Of a DNA stretch of 64,000 nucleotides, positions 1-7,543 are shown one piece after another. Numbering within the stretch: position 1 is the stretch's first letter; each line of letters starts with the position of its first letter. The DNA comes from Firm-13 sp964617375 (GTDB lineage Bacteria; Bacillota; Clostridia; Saccharofermentanales; Saccharofermentanaceae). The notes under the pieces were generated by a model. That model searched no databases. It was given only the letters and a program-made list of their open reading frames with translations, and was not told the origin of the DNA. The position numbers and the translations under genes were made by a program. Location: the NCBI GenBank assembly GCA_964617375.1, contig CAZTXQ010000006.1:1-64000 (forward strand), given 5' to 3'.

Positions 1-26
1 CTCAGTCTGGATTCAACTTGAATCAT
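1..26 (-). CDS. rplN: 50S ribosomal protein L14, N-terminal fragment cut by window edge
   Basis: Only the first eight codons are inside the window, reading MIQVESRL, which is the conserved L14 start. A strong ribosome binding site (AAAGGAGG, 36-43) sits nine bases upstream of the ATG. L14 follows S17 in the standard S10-spc gene order, so both sequence and position fit. The rest of the gene lies outside the window. Confidence 0.85.
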
Positions 27-68
27 GCTAGATTTCCTCCTTTACGTGAAAACCATAACGGCTACGTA

Positions 69-326
69 TTATTTCGCCTTCTCAACAACTTCAATCAGTC
101 TCCAACGCTTTTCGCGCGAAAGAGGTCTGGTTTCCATTACTTCTACTTTGTCGCCTATGCCGCAAACATTCTCTTCATCATGAGCCTTAAGCTTATAGGT
201 TCTCTTGATGATCTTCTTGTAAAGCGGATGTTTTACGTGCTCTGTTACGGCAACAACGATAGTTTTGTCCATCTTGTCGCTGGTAACAATTCCTAAGCGA
301 GTTTTTCTGAGGTTACGATCACTCAT
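69..326 (-). CDS. rpsQ: 30S ribosomal protein S17
   Basis: The 85-residue product has the usual S17 length. It carries the RKTRLGIVTSDKMDKTIVV start, the VGDKV-like GDKVEVMETRPLS core and a KRWRLIEV end. S17 is a primary 16S rRNA-binding protein of the small subunit, with an OB-like beta barrel. It sits between rpmC and rplN as in other bacteria and is co-transcribed with them. Confidence 0.97.
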   Translation of the reverse strand: MSDRNLRKTRLGIVTSDKMDKTIVVAVTEHVKHPLYKKIIKRTYKLKAHDEENVCGIGDKVEVMETRPLSREKRWRLIEVVEKAK

Positions 327-339
327 TCACTTATCCCCC

Positions 340-540
340 TTACTTTCTGCTCTTGAGCTCTTGCTCGCGAAGAATCGTATTGACGCGGGCGATGTCCCTC
401 TTGACAGCGCTGATGCGCTGAGGGTTTTCGAGCTGGTTTGTAGCGTGCTGGAAACGAAGCTTAAACAGCTCCTCTTTAAGGGCAACGAGTTCTTTAGCAA
501 GCTCGTCTGCCGATTTGGCGCGGATTTCTTCAGCCTTCAT
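340..540 (-). CDS. rpmC: 50S ribosomal protein L29
   Basis: I start at the ATG at 540 (MKAEEIRAKSADELAKEL), giving 66 residues, the normal L29 length. The longer in-frame reading would run back through rplP. The gene begins 11 bases before the rplP stop, and its ribosome binding site (GGAGGGTG) lies inside the end of rplP, implying translational coupling. L29 is a small helical protein near the polypeptide exit tunnel of the large subunit. The product is mostly alpha-helical and Lys/Glu rich, as expected. Confidence 0.95.
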   Translation of the reverse strand: MKAEEIRAKSADELAKELVALKEELFKLRFQHATNQLENPQRISAVKRDIARVNTILREQELKSRK

Positions 541-961
541 TAACGTCACCCTCCTGTTCCTTTGCGATAAACTTCGTTTTGCACGGAAGCTTGTGGCCGG
601 CAAGGCGCATGGCTTCCTTAGCGATTTCCTCCGATACGCCGGAGATCTCAAAGAGAACTCTGCCCGGCTTTACGACGGCTACCCAATACTCGGGAGATCC
701 TTTACCGGAACCCATTCGGGTCTCGGCAGGCTTCGCCGTTACAGGCTTGTCCGGGAAAATCTTGATCCAGACCTGTCCGCCTCTTTTCACGTAACGGTTA
801 ATAGCGATACGTGCGGCTTCGATCTGATTGGCTGTGATCCAGCAGGGTTCTGTAGATGCGATACCGTAATCTCCGTAGGCAACAAAATTACCTCTCGTTG
901 CCATACCCTTCATGCGTCCGCGATGCTGCTTTCTGTACTTAACTCTCTTCGGAAGAAGCAT
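530..961 (-). CDS. rplP: 50S ribosomal protein L16
   Basis: The 143-residue protein opens with MLLPKRVKYRKQHRGRMKG, the standard L16 start, and contains GNFVAYGDYGI and the R-x-GSGKG core. L16 organises the A-site region of the large subunit. Its ATG overlaps the rpsC stop by one base (TAATG), and its own end overlaps rpmC, so the three genes are tightly coupled. Length and order match other Firmicutes. Confidence 0.97.
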   Translation of the reverse strand: MLLPKRVKYRKQHRGRMKGMATRGNFVAYGDYGIASTEPCWITANQIEAARIAINRYVKRGGQVWIKIFPDKPVTAKPAETRMGSGKGSPEYWVAVVKPGRVLFEISGVSEEIAKEAMRLAGHKLPCKTKFIAKEQEGDVNEG

Positions 962-1635
962 TAGTTTTCTCCCCCTTCCTCAACCTTTACGACGGCTTTC
1001 TTTGCAGTAAGAATTTCGCCCTTGAAGATCCAAACCTTACAGCCGATACGGCCATAGGTGGTATTCGCTTCGGCAAAACCGTAATCAATATCCGCACGCA
1101 GTGTCTGGAGCGGAATTGTTCCTTCGTGATAGTGCTCGACACGTGCGATTTCGGCACCGCCCAAACGGCCTGAAACCTGTGTCTTGATGCCCTTTGCTCC
1201 GGCTTTCATGGTGCGCATCATCGCCTGCTTCATGGCACGACGGAAAGAAATTCTCTTTTCGAGCTGTGCCGCGATGCTCTCTGCGACGAGTTGTGCCGAT
1301 AAATCCGGAGTACGGATTTCGCGGATATCCACGAAGAAGTTTCTGTTGAAGAGCTTCTGAAGCTTCTTCTTGAGATCTTCGATGCCTGCGCCCTGACGTC
1401 CGATTATGATGCCGGGCTTTCCTGCGTTGATAACGACCAAAGTCTTATCATCGCTCTTGCGCTCGATCTCTATATTGGAAACGCCTGCACTGAAGCATTC
1501 CTTCTTGACAAACGTACGGATCTTCTTGTCTTCAACGAGGTAGTCGCTGAATGCCTTTTTGTCGGCGTACCAGCGTGTATCCCATCCTTTGATGACTCCA
1601 ACCCGCAAACCATGGGGATTAACCTTCTGGCCCAT
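961..1635 (-). CDS. rpsC: 30S ribosomal protein S3
   Basis: The 224-residue product starts MGQKVNPHGLRVGVIKGWD, the S3 signature. It carries the KH-domain loop (GKPGIIIGRQGAGIEDL, about residues 72-88) and the C-terminal RISFRRAMKQAM and GRLGGAEIAR blocks. S3 lies at the mRNA entry side of the 30S subunit and binds 16S rRNA through its KH domain. It follows rplV after 14 bases. Confidence 0.97.
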   Translation of the reverse strand: MGQKVNPHGLRVGVIKGWDTRWYADKKAFSDYLVEDKKIRTFVKKECFSAGVSNIEIERKSDDKTLVVINAGKPGIIIGRQGAGIEDLKKKLQKLFNRNFFVDIREIRTPDLSAQLVAESIAAQLEKRISFRRAMKQAMMRTMKAGAKGIKTQVSGRLGGAEIARVEHYHEGTIPLQTLRADIDYGFAEANTTYGRIGCKVWIFKGEILTAKKAVVKVEEGGEN

Positions 1636-1649
1636 TCTTGAAATCCTCC

Positions 1650-2126
1650 TTACACTCTTTCCTTGAGAACAACCGTTACATGGCTGGTTCTCTTGTTGAT
1701 TCTTGCAGCGGATCCTCTGGCCTTCGGCATGAAGCGCTTCAGAACAGGTCCCTGATTCGCATACGCGTCGGCAACATACAAAGCATCGCGATTAAGGCTG
1801 TTATTGTTGACGGCGTTGGCTTCAGCCGACTTAAGTGCCTTAATGAGCACCGGAGATGCGGCCTTGGGCGTGTATGTCAGAATCGCGAGTGCCTCGTCAA
1901 GGTTCTTTCCTTTGATGAGGTCGATTACGACGCTCATTTTACGGGGTGTGACGCGAACATACTTGGCAATTGCCTTACCCTGATCCTTACCGATACCGAG
2001 AAATTTACGTTCCTTTTTCGTAAGGAGCTGGGCCTTTACATTCTTGGTTGCATGTGCAGCCTGTTCCGCGAGAATTTCTTCGCGGTGTTCAAGTGCATAG
2101 TCCTTGCTCATGACTTTCTTTTCCAC
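1650..2126 (-). CDS. rplV: 50S ribosomal protein L22 with N-terminal extension
   Basis: The L22 core is clear from about residue 52 (KYVRVTPRKMSVVIDLIKG) to the C-terminal beta hairpin (MPKARGSAARINKRTSHVTV) that lines the exit tunnel. The whole protein is 158 residues, whereas L22 is usually about 110. The extra 48 or so residues are charged and rich in Lys, Glu and Ala. I take the GTG at 2126 as start because GGGAGG lies eight bases upstream; an internal ATG five codons later has no better site. The extension is not explained by a wrong start, since a start near residue 50 would have no ribosome binding site. Confidence 0.93.
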   Translation of the reverse strand: MEKKVMSKDYALEHREEILAEQAAHATKNVKAQLLTKKERKFLGIGKDQGKAIAKYVRVTPRKMSVVIDLIKGKNLDEALAILTYTPKAASPVLIKALKSAEANAVNNNSLNRDALYVADAYANQGPVLKRFMPKARGSAARINKRTSHVTVVLKERV

Positions 2127-2159
2127 TATTTGTTCCTCCCTTCAAGAGCTCTTGCGTTA

Positions 2160-2438
2160 TCAGCGGCTGCCAGTTGACTTCTCGCCTGCATGGCCCCTGA
2201 ACGTCCTCGTAGGAGCGAACTCGCCGAGCTTATGGCCGACCATTTCTTCTATGACATAAACCGGAACGTGCTTACGACCGTCATATACAGCAATCGTATG
2301 TCCGACCATTTCCGGATAAATCGTAGAGGCTCTGGACCATGTCTTGATAACCTTCTTCTCATTGACTGCGTTCATGGCAACAATTCTCTTAAGCAGTGTT
2401 TCCTGAACGAAGAATCCTTTTTTAATTGATCTACTCAT
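2160..2438 (-). CDS. rpsS: 30S ribosomal protein S19
   Basis: The 92-residue product has the S19 opening MSRSIKKGFFV, the central KTWSRASTIYPEMVGHTIAV block and the C-terminal GHKLGEFAPTRTFRGH. S19 forms a complex with S13 in the head of the small subunit and contacts the A-site tRNA region. It lies between rplB and rplV as in the standard S10 operon. Confidence 0.97.
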   Translation of the reverse strand: MSRSIKKGFFVQETLLKRIVAMNAVNEKKVIKTWSRASTIYPEMVGHTIAVYDGRKHVPVYVIEEMVGHKLGEFAPTRTFRGHAGEKSTGSR

Positions 2439-2455
2439 GTTTTACGAGCCTCCTT

Positions 2456-3283
2456 TCACTTACATCTCTTGACAATATACTTGCTAGAAGCCTTCTTCTT
2501 GTTTCTGGTCTTCTTGCCGAGCGTCGGTACACCCCAGGGAGTAACCGGGCCGGGCTTGCCGATCGGAGACTTACCTTCACCACCACCGTGAGGGTGATCG
2601 CAGGGGTTCATGACAACACCGCGGACTGTCGGACGTACGCCCATGTGACGTTTGCGTCCGGCTTTACCGATGGAGAGGTTCTCATGTTCGCCGTTTCCTA
2701 CGATTCCGATTGTTGCGCGGCACTTTACAGATACCATGCGAACTTCACCGGAAGGAAGACGAAGCTGTGCGAAATCTCCTTCTTTAGCCATCAGCTGAGC
2801 GCTTGCGCCGGCTGTACGGACCATCTGTGCGCCTTTACCGGGCTTAAGCTCGATCGCGTGCAGGAGGGTACCAACGGGGATATTCTCAATCGGAAGATTG
2901 TTTCCGGCTATGATATCGGCTGTAACTCCGCTTACGACTTTGGAACCGGCCGTGACTCCCTGCGGTGCAAGGATGTAGGACTTTGTTCCGTCAGCGTAGG
3001 CGAGCAGTGCGATATAGGACGTACGGTTGGGATCATACTCGAGCGCGGTTACGCTCGCGGGAATACCATCCTTGTTTCTCTTCCAGTCAATGATACGAAT
3101 CTTACGACGATTACCGCCGCCGATGTGGCGAACCGTGATACGGCCGTAGGAATTGCGTCCACCTGACTTTTTGCCTGTTACGAGAAGACTCTTCTCCGGT
3201 TTCTTGTTGGTTAAAACAGAGAAATCGGCGACCGTCATCTGACGTATGGCAGGAGAAGTTGGATTAAAAGTTTTTACTGGCAT
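2456..3283 (-). CDS. rplB: 50S ribosomal protein L2
   Basis: At 275 residues this is a full-length L2. It has the GRNSYGRITVRHIGGGNRR RNA-binding block near residues 43-61 and the universally conserved GRKRHMGVRPTVRGVVMNPCDHPHGGGEG block, whose His is important for peptidyl transfer. L2 helps join the subunits and form the peptidyl transferase centre. The ATG at 3283 is preceded by GGAGTG. It follows rplW by 32 bases. Confidence 0.97.
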   Translation of the reverse strand: MPVKTFNPTSPAIRQMTVADFSVLTNKKPEKSLLVTGKKSGGRNSYGRITVRHIGGGNRRKIRIIDWKRNKDGIPASVTALEYDPNRTSYIALLAYADGTKSYILAPQGVTAGSKVVSGVTADIIAGNNLPIENIPVGTLLHAIELKPGKGAQMVRTAGASAQLMAKEGDFAQLRLPSGEVRMVSVKCRATIGIVGNGEHENLSIGKAGRKRHMGVRPTVRGVVMNPCDHPHGGGEGKSPIGKPGPVTPWGVPTLGKKTRNKKKASSKYIVKRCK

Positions 3284-3315
3284 CTTTCTTCACTCCTTCA
3301 TCAATCAGGCCGCTA

Positions 3316-3672
3316 TTACTGGCCGAACCCGAATTCTTCGATGGATGTCTTGTACTTGGCAGAGAGCTTGGCAGACTTGCCGCCCTTAACCAGGTATGTG
3401 CCATCCTTGGTTTCCGTAGCGATGGTCACGACGGCTTTCTTCCATGCGGAAGTCATGCCGGGGATACCGCGTGTTCTTTTCTTCTTGCCGTCGTAATTCA
3501 TTGTGTTTACGTCGACAACCTTAACATCGAAAAGCTGCTCGATTGCAATACGGATTTCCGTCTTTGTCGCGCGGCCGTCGACCTTAAAGCAATACTTGCC
3601 GAGAGCGGATTCGATCGAACTCTTCTCGGTAACGATAGGCTTAAGGATAATATCCTGCGGTGCCTTTGTCAT
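3316..3672 (-). CDS. rplW: 50S ribosomal protein L23
   Basis: The 118-residue product begins with the L23 pattern (DIILKPIVTEKS) followed by KYCFKVDGRATKTEIRIAIE and VKVVDVNTMNYDGKKKR. It is about 20 residues longer than the common form because of a Lys-rich C-terminal tail (KGGKSAKLSAKYKTSIEEFGFGQ region). L23 sits at the exit tunnel and docks trigger factor and SRP. The ATG overlaps the rplD stop (ATGA). Confidence 0.95.
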   Translation of the reverse strand: MTKAPQDIILKPIVTEKSSIESALGKYCFKVDGRATKTEIRIAIEQLFDVKVVDVNTMNYDGKKKRTRGIPGMTSAWKKAVVTIATETKDGTYLVKGGKSAKLSAKYKTSIEEFGFGQ

Positions 3673-4292
3673 ACATACACCTCCTGTACCTTTTCAACGG
3701 CTTCCTTGGTAATAACGAAGCGGTCGTACTTCAGGATGTCGAACACATTGATCGTGTTGACGAATGCCGTCTTAACCGTCGGAATGTTTCTGGCCGACTT
3801 CTCGACGTTGACATTCTTCTCGGCAAGGACTACAAGCGCGGGGCTCTCGACCTTAAGTGCCTTCAGTACATTGACCATCTTGCTCGTCTTGATTTCGTCG
3901 AAATTCAGCGCATCAACAACAATAATGTTCTGCGCGGCAAACTTCGAGGAAAGCGCGGACTTGAGTGCAAGTCTTCTTACTTTTTTGGGTATCGTGTAGC
4001 TGAAGTCTCTCGGCTTCGGCCCAAAGATGATTCCGCCGCCGACATACTGTGCCGAACGTGTGGAACCGTGACGTGCACGACCCGTACCCTTCTGGCGATA
4101 CGGACGCTTGCCGCCTCCGCTGACTTCGCTTCTGGTCTTAGTGGACTGTGTGCCCTGACGACGATTCGCCAGCTGGTTTCTGATTACGGCCTGAATCGCA
4201 AACTCATTCGGCTCGATACCAAAGATATCGTCGGAAAGCTCGATCTGACCCGTAACGGCTCCATCCAGATTATATACATCTACTTTTGCCAT
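3669..4292 (-). CDS. rplD: 50S ribosomal protein L4
   Basis: The 207-residue protein shows the L4 extended loop with RRQGTQSTKTRSEVSGGGKRPYRQKGTGRARHG-type residues (about 43-76), which reaches into the exit tunnel, and the LALKSALSSK block. In E. coli L4 also represses its own S10 operon; whether it does so here is unknown, but a structured leader precedes rpsJ. Stop and rplW start overlap by four bases. Confidence 0.96.
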   Translation of the reverse strand: MAKVDVYNLDGAVTGQIELSDDIFGIEPNEFAIQAVIRNQLANRRQGTQSTKTRSEVSGGGKRPYRQKGTGRARHGSTRSAQYVGGGIIFGPKPRDFSYTIPKKVRRLALKSALSSKFAAQNIIVVDALNFDEIKTSKMVNVLKALKVESPALVVLAEKNVNVEKSARNIPTVKTAFVNTINVFDILKYDRFVITKEAVEKVQEVYV

Positions 4293-4316
4293 TTTATTCG
4301 CTCCTCCTTCGCCGGA

Positions 4317-4946
4317 TTAGTTTGCCTTGACGGACGTCTGAATAGAAATCAGGCCGCCCTTCGGGCCGGGGACTGCGCCTCTCAAAACAAGGATCCCTCT
4401 CTCACCGTCCACGAGGACGACATTCAAATTCTGTACTGTGCAGTTCACGGCACCCATGTGACCGGGCATCTTCTTGCCCTTGCGGACACGTGCGGGGGTC
4501 GTATTGGCGCCCATGGAACCTACGCGTCTGTGGTACATGGAACCGTGTCCTCCCGGACCGCCCTTCTGACCGTGACGCTTGATGTTGCCGGCATAACCTT
4601 TACCCTTTGACACACCGCTTACATCGACGTGATCGCCGACTTCGAACATGTCGGATACTTTGATTTCCTGACTCATGGAAAAATCCGAGTCGGGTGCGAA
4701 CTCGCGGATATAGCGCTTCGCCGGTACGCCTGCTTTTGCAAACTGGCCTTTGTCGGGCTTATTCACAAGCTTCTCGCGAATGTCGCCTACGGCAACGCGA
4801 ACAGCCTTGTACCCGTCTGTTTCTTCCGTCTTGTTCTGAATAACGACCATCGGGCCGCATTCGATAACGGTTGCCGGGATCGCAATACCGTTCTCATCGA
4901 ACAGCTGTGTCATTCCGGCTTTCTTGCCAAGCATGAATTTAGTCAT
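4317..4946 (-). CDS. rplC: 50S ribosomal protein L3
   Basis: The 209-residue product begins MTKFMLGKKAGMTQLFDENG and includes the loop that approaches the peptidyl transferase centre (KGKGYAGNIKRHGQKGGPGGHGS region) and GSMGANTTPARVRKGKKMPGHMG. L3 is an assembly initiator of the large subunit. The gene starts 111 bases after rpsJ ends; the gap (4947-5057) is GC-rich and holds no gene that I can support. Confidence 0.97.
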   Translation of the reverse strand: MTKFMLGKKAGMTQLFDENGIAIPATVIECGPMVVIQNKTEETDGYKAVRVAVGDIREKLVNKPDKGQFAKAGVPAKRYIREFAPDSDFSMSQEIKVSDMFEVGDHVDVSGVSKGKGYAGNIKRHGQKGGPGGHGSMYHRRVGSMGANTTPARVRKGKKMPGHMGAVNCTVQNLNVVLVDGERGILVLRGAVPGPKGGLISIQTSVKAN

Positions 4947-5057
4947 CTTTCTTTTACCTCCTCCGGTTATTGGTTCACGGCACTTACCGTGAACGTGACC
5001 CCGGTGTCACCGGCGGATCTTGACGCCCCGCCGAACACCGGAAAACAGCCCTGACTC

Positions 5058-5378
5058 TTAGACCTTGAGCTCAATGCTCACACCGGCCGGCATGTCGAGC
5101 TTCATCAATGCATCAACCGTTTTCTGGTTCGGTGCAAAAATGTCGATTAAACGCTTGTGCGTACGGATCTCAAACTGCTCTCTGGAATCCTTATCCTTAT
5201 GGGGAGAACGCAGGATCGTGGTGATCTCCTTCTCAGTAGGAAGCGGGATCGGACCGGAGAAGCTTGCGCCTGTTCTCGTCACGGTCTCAACGATGCGTGC
5301 CGCGCTCTGATCAAGCAGTTCGTGATCANNNNNNNNNNAAGCCTTCAGTTTGATTCTTACCTTCTGTTTGGTTGCCAT
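5058..5378 (-). CDS. rpsJ: 30S ribosomal protein S10, interrupted by a 10-N assembly gap
   Basis: The start is the ATG at 5378 (MATKQKVRIKLKA), preceded by GGAGGATGAAAAC. S10 landmarks are DHELLDQSA, GPIPLPTEKE, SREQFEIRTHKRLIDI and LDMPAGVSIE. S10 is a head protein of the 30S subunit and also the NusE antitermination factor. Ten Ns at 5329-5338 interrupt codon 14. Family alignment expects a single Tyr between LKA and DHELL, so the real gap is almost certainly one base (TAT), and the true protein is 103 residues. The frame is preserved by chance because 10 and 1 are equal modulo 3. Confidence 0.95.
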   Translation of the reverse strand: MATKQKVRIKLKAXXXXDHELLDQSAARIVETVTRTGASFSGPIPLPTEKEITTILRSPHKDKDSREQFEIRTHKRLIDIFAPNQKTVDALMKLDMPAGVSIELKV

Positions 5379-5662
5379 GTTTTCATCCTCCAAATATGCT
5401 GCTCTCTTCAACTGTGCCGGGCGTTTCTTCTGCTGCCATCAGAAAACCCAGGAGACCAGTTACCGCGGAAATATCCGTGGCATTTTGGACCTGGGCATGT
5501 GCTTAACAACAAAAACACACGCTGCCGAATCAATTAAAGTCGCCCGGATCTTAAGTCCGGACTGCTCTGCCAAAGTTACCCGCTGTGTCTGTGCAGCTCG
5601 CAAGACTGCGGCAATCTCTGGCCTCTTCGCTCTTGCGCTCGAAAAATCTTCGCGCACGAAAG
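5379..5662 (-). promoter_or_regulatory. Untranslated leader of the S10 operon with a hairpin
   Basis: About 280 bases separate the predicted promoter from rpsJ and no convincing gene lies there. The transcript can fold a long-range CCCAGG/CCTGGG stem (5447-5452 with 5490-5495) enclosing a smaller CCACGG/CCGCGG stem. Ribosomal operons are often controlled by such leaders through an r-protein, but I recognise no known L4-leader consensus here. The structure is seen; the regulatory role is inference. Confidence 0.4.
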
Positions 5663-5691
5663 AGTATATCCTAATTAATCGGCTTATGCAA
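5663..5691 (-). promoter_or_regulatory. Predicted sigma-A promoter of the S10 operon
   Basis: On the minus strand a TTGCAT (5686-5691) and a TATACT (5663-5668) are separated by 17 bases, between hslO and rpsJ. The -10 element matches five of six consensus bases; the -35 matches only TTG. Its location at the head of the operon supports it. Confidence 0.6.
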
Positions 5692-5742
5692 GCGAAATCT
5701 TTGTACTTTTAAAACATTCCGGAAATCCGGTCCATTATCGGT

Positions 5743-5768
5743 AAAAGCGGCTGTTTGAGCCCGCTTTT
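5743..5768 (-). terminator. Hairpin at the end of hslO
   Basis: AAAAGCGG (minus strand, 5761-5768) pairs with CCGCTTTT (5743-5750) across a 10-base loop, overlapping the hslO stop codon. A second small palindrome, CCGGATTTCCGG, follows. The T-tract is short (TTTT), so termination may be partial. It separates the envelope operon from the S10 promoter. Confidence 0.55.
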
Positions 5769-6709
5769 CACGCGTTCGGGGCCGTTTCTTCGAGTAATTT
5801 CTGTAAATCCGCCTGTGAAAAAGAGTATTTCTTCTCACAGAAATGACACTCCAGTGTAATCCCCTCTTTGTCCGTGGCGAGATCAGCGAGCTGCTCCGCG
5901 CCTAAGGTAATCATGTTTCTCTCCATCCGGTCACGGCTGCAGTTGCATTCGTAGCGGACTTCCGAGGCGTTCAGGAATTGGATGTCGGGATCTCCGAGAA
6001 AGAGATCGAGAATCTTTTCCGGATTAAAGCCCTGCTCCAGAAGAAACGTGACATCCGGGAAACCGCCGTTCGCGCGCTCCTCGAGCTTTCCGATGACGTC
6101 TTCTCCGGCACCGGGCAGAAGCTGCACAAGAAACCCGCCCGCATGAAGAACGCGCTCTTCTCCGAGCAGTACGCCGAGCGACATCACGGAGGGGGTCTGT
6201 TCCGATACGGCAAGATAATAGGTGAAGTCTTCGGCGATCTCTCCGGAAACCAACTCTACAGAACCGATATACGGTTCCTTTAAGCCGAGATCGCGTATAA
6301 CCGTAAAGATTCCGGTTCCGACGGCGGCGCCGACGTCCAGCTTGCCCGGATAGTGAAATGTATTTTCAACGGTCGGCACATTGCAGTAACCGCGCACGCT
6401 GCCGGACGAATTACAGACCGCCGTCAGCCCGTGGATCGGGCCCTTGCAATGGATGTTCGTCGTCTGGGTATCTTCTTTGCTTTTAAGGTTCTCGGCAAGC
6501 ATCAGGGATCCGGTCAGAAACCGGCCCAAAGCGGCCGTCGCCACCGGCGACATGCCGTGGATCTCAAGAGCCCTGTTGCACAAGGCCGTGCTCCGGATTG
6601 CCAGAGCCCTGACCTGTCCGCCGTAGGCTGTGGCGCGGACGATATAGTCGGTGTCCGGATTTTCCGGCGCGCCGGGTGCGCGATAAAAGGATTGTGTATT
6701 TTCAGTCAC
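5768..6709 (-). CDS. hslO: Redox-regulated chaperone Hsp33
   Basis: The 313-residue protein has the Hsp33 core and the C-terminal zinc redox switch: C-x-C in YECNCSRDRM (near residue 254) and C-x2-C in LECHFCEKKY (near residue 288). Oxidation of these Cys releases zinc and unfolds the switch, turning on a holdase that protects proteins from bleach-like stress in the cytoplasm. All four Cys are present. It is last in a minus-strand unit after a methyltransferase, 31 bases away. Confidence 0.95.
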   Translation of the reverse strand: MTENTQSFYRAPGAPENPDTDYIVRATAYGGQVRALAIRSTALCNRALEIHGMSPVATAALGRFLTGSLMLAENLKSKEDTQTTNIHCKGPIHGLTAVCNSSGSVRGYCNVPTVENTFHYPGKLDVGAAVGTGIFTVIRDLGLKEPYIGSVELVSGEIAEDFTYYLAVSEQTPSVMSLGVLLGEERVLHAGGFLVQLLPGAGEDVIGKLEERANGGFPDVTFLLEQGFNPEKILDLFLGDPDIQFLNASEVRYECNCSRDRMERNMITLGAEQLADLATDKEGITLECHFCEKKYSFSQADLQKLLEETAPNA

Positions 6710-6740
6710 GGTTCAATCTCCTTGGGTAAAATGGCTTCGC

Positions 6741-7529
6741 TCAGTATACATCGTCGTCCGGGCGCTTTGCAACGTAGAAGATCCGCTCTTCTTCCAGTCC
6801 GGGGGCACTTAGTGTCAGCTCGCCGCATTGTTTGAGAAGCACAAGTCCGGCACCTTCAAGAATTTCTCGGACTTCGTTCCCGGTATATACGCGCTCGCGG
6901 ATTCTCCCGTCATGCCGGCGGTAGAGGCCGCCGCTCTCTTCGCGAAAAAGGGTAATGTCCGATGTGCTGATTTTCGAGCGTTTGGAAAAACGGTTTTCCC
7001 ACAGAAGGGCGTAATCCTCTTCGACCGTATAGAAAAAGCGGTCGCCCAAAGTCTCCTCAAGGTGATACGGTGTCGCGGCATCGAAAATGAAAAGTCCGCC
7101 GGGCGATAGAAAATTCTTGAACCGGGACAGCATTTTCACGAAATCCGCTTTCCGTGTCAGGTGATTGACCGTGTCCAGAAGGCATATGAATACATCGACC
7201 GTACCGAAAAGCTCGATATCGCGGATGTCCTGGTTCAGGAAAAGGATCTCGCAGCCGGAATTGGCTGCCTTCTGGCGTGCCTTTTCGAGCATCGGAACGG
7301 ATTCGTCGATTCCGATCAAGTCATAGCCCATGCGGGCGAGTTCGACCGATACCGCCGCCGTTCCGCAGCCTAAGTCACAGACAAGGTACTTGCCGTCACG
7401 GCCTTCGCCTCCGGACCTGACACTCTCGCGTATCAGGGAATCGAGGAAGGAAGCCCAGAGTACCGGATCGATCTCTCTTTGGAAATGATCGTAGATTCCG
7501 GCAATTCCGTCGTATGGTGTTTCGGACAT
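6741..7529 (-). CDS. Class I SAM-dependent methyltransferase
   Basis: The 262-residue product shows a Rossmann SAM-binding motif I (VCDLGCGTAAVSVELA, about residues 50-65), a motif II acidic turn (YDLIGIDES) and a later DVFICLLDTVNHL. This fits the Methyltransf_25 type enzymes, whose substrate cannot be told from sequence. It opens with MSETPYDGIAGIYDHFQ, typical of such proteins. It sits 14 bases after the M23 gene and before hslO, and is probably co-transcribed. Confidence 0.85.
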   Translation of the reverse strand: MSETPYDGIAGIYDHFQREIDPVLWASFLDSLIRESVRSGGEGRDGKYLVCDLGCGTAAVSVELARMGYDLIGIDESVPMLEKARQKAANSGCEILFLNQDIRDIELFGTVDVFICLLDTVNHLTRKADFVKMLSRFKNFLSPGGLFIFDAATPYHLEETLGDRFFYTVEEDYALLWENRFSKRSKISTSDITLFREESGGLYRRHDGRIRERVYTGNEVREILEGAGLVLLKQCGELTLSAPGLEEERIFYVAKRPDDDVY

Positions 7530-7543
7530 TTCTCTAGCCTCCG

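Noticed and set aside
2426..4610. Long plus-strand open frames opposite rplB, rplD and rplC
   Set aside because: They mirror strongly conserved ribosomal genes, have no ribosome binding sites or family motifs, and arise from codon bias on the other strand.
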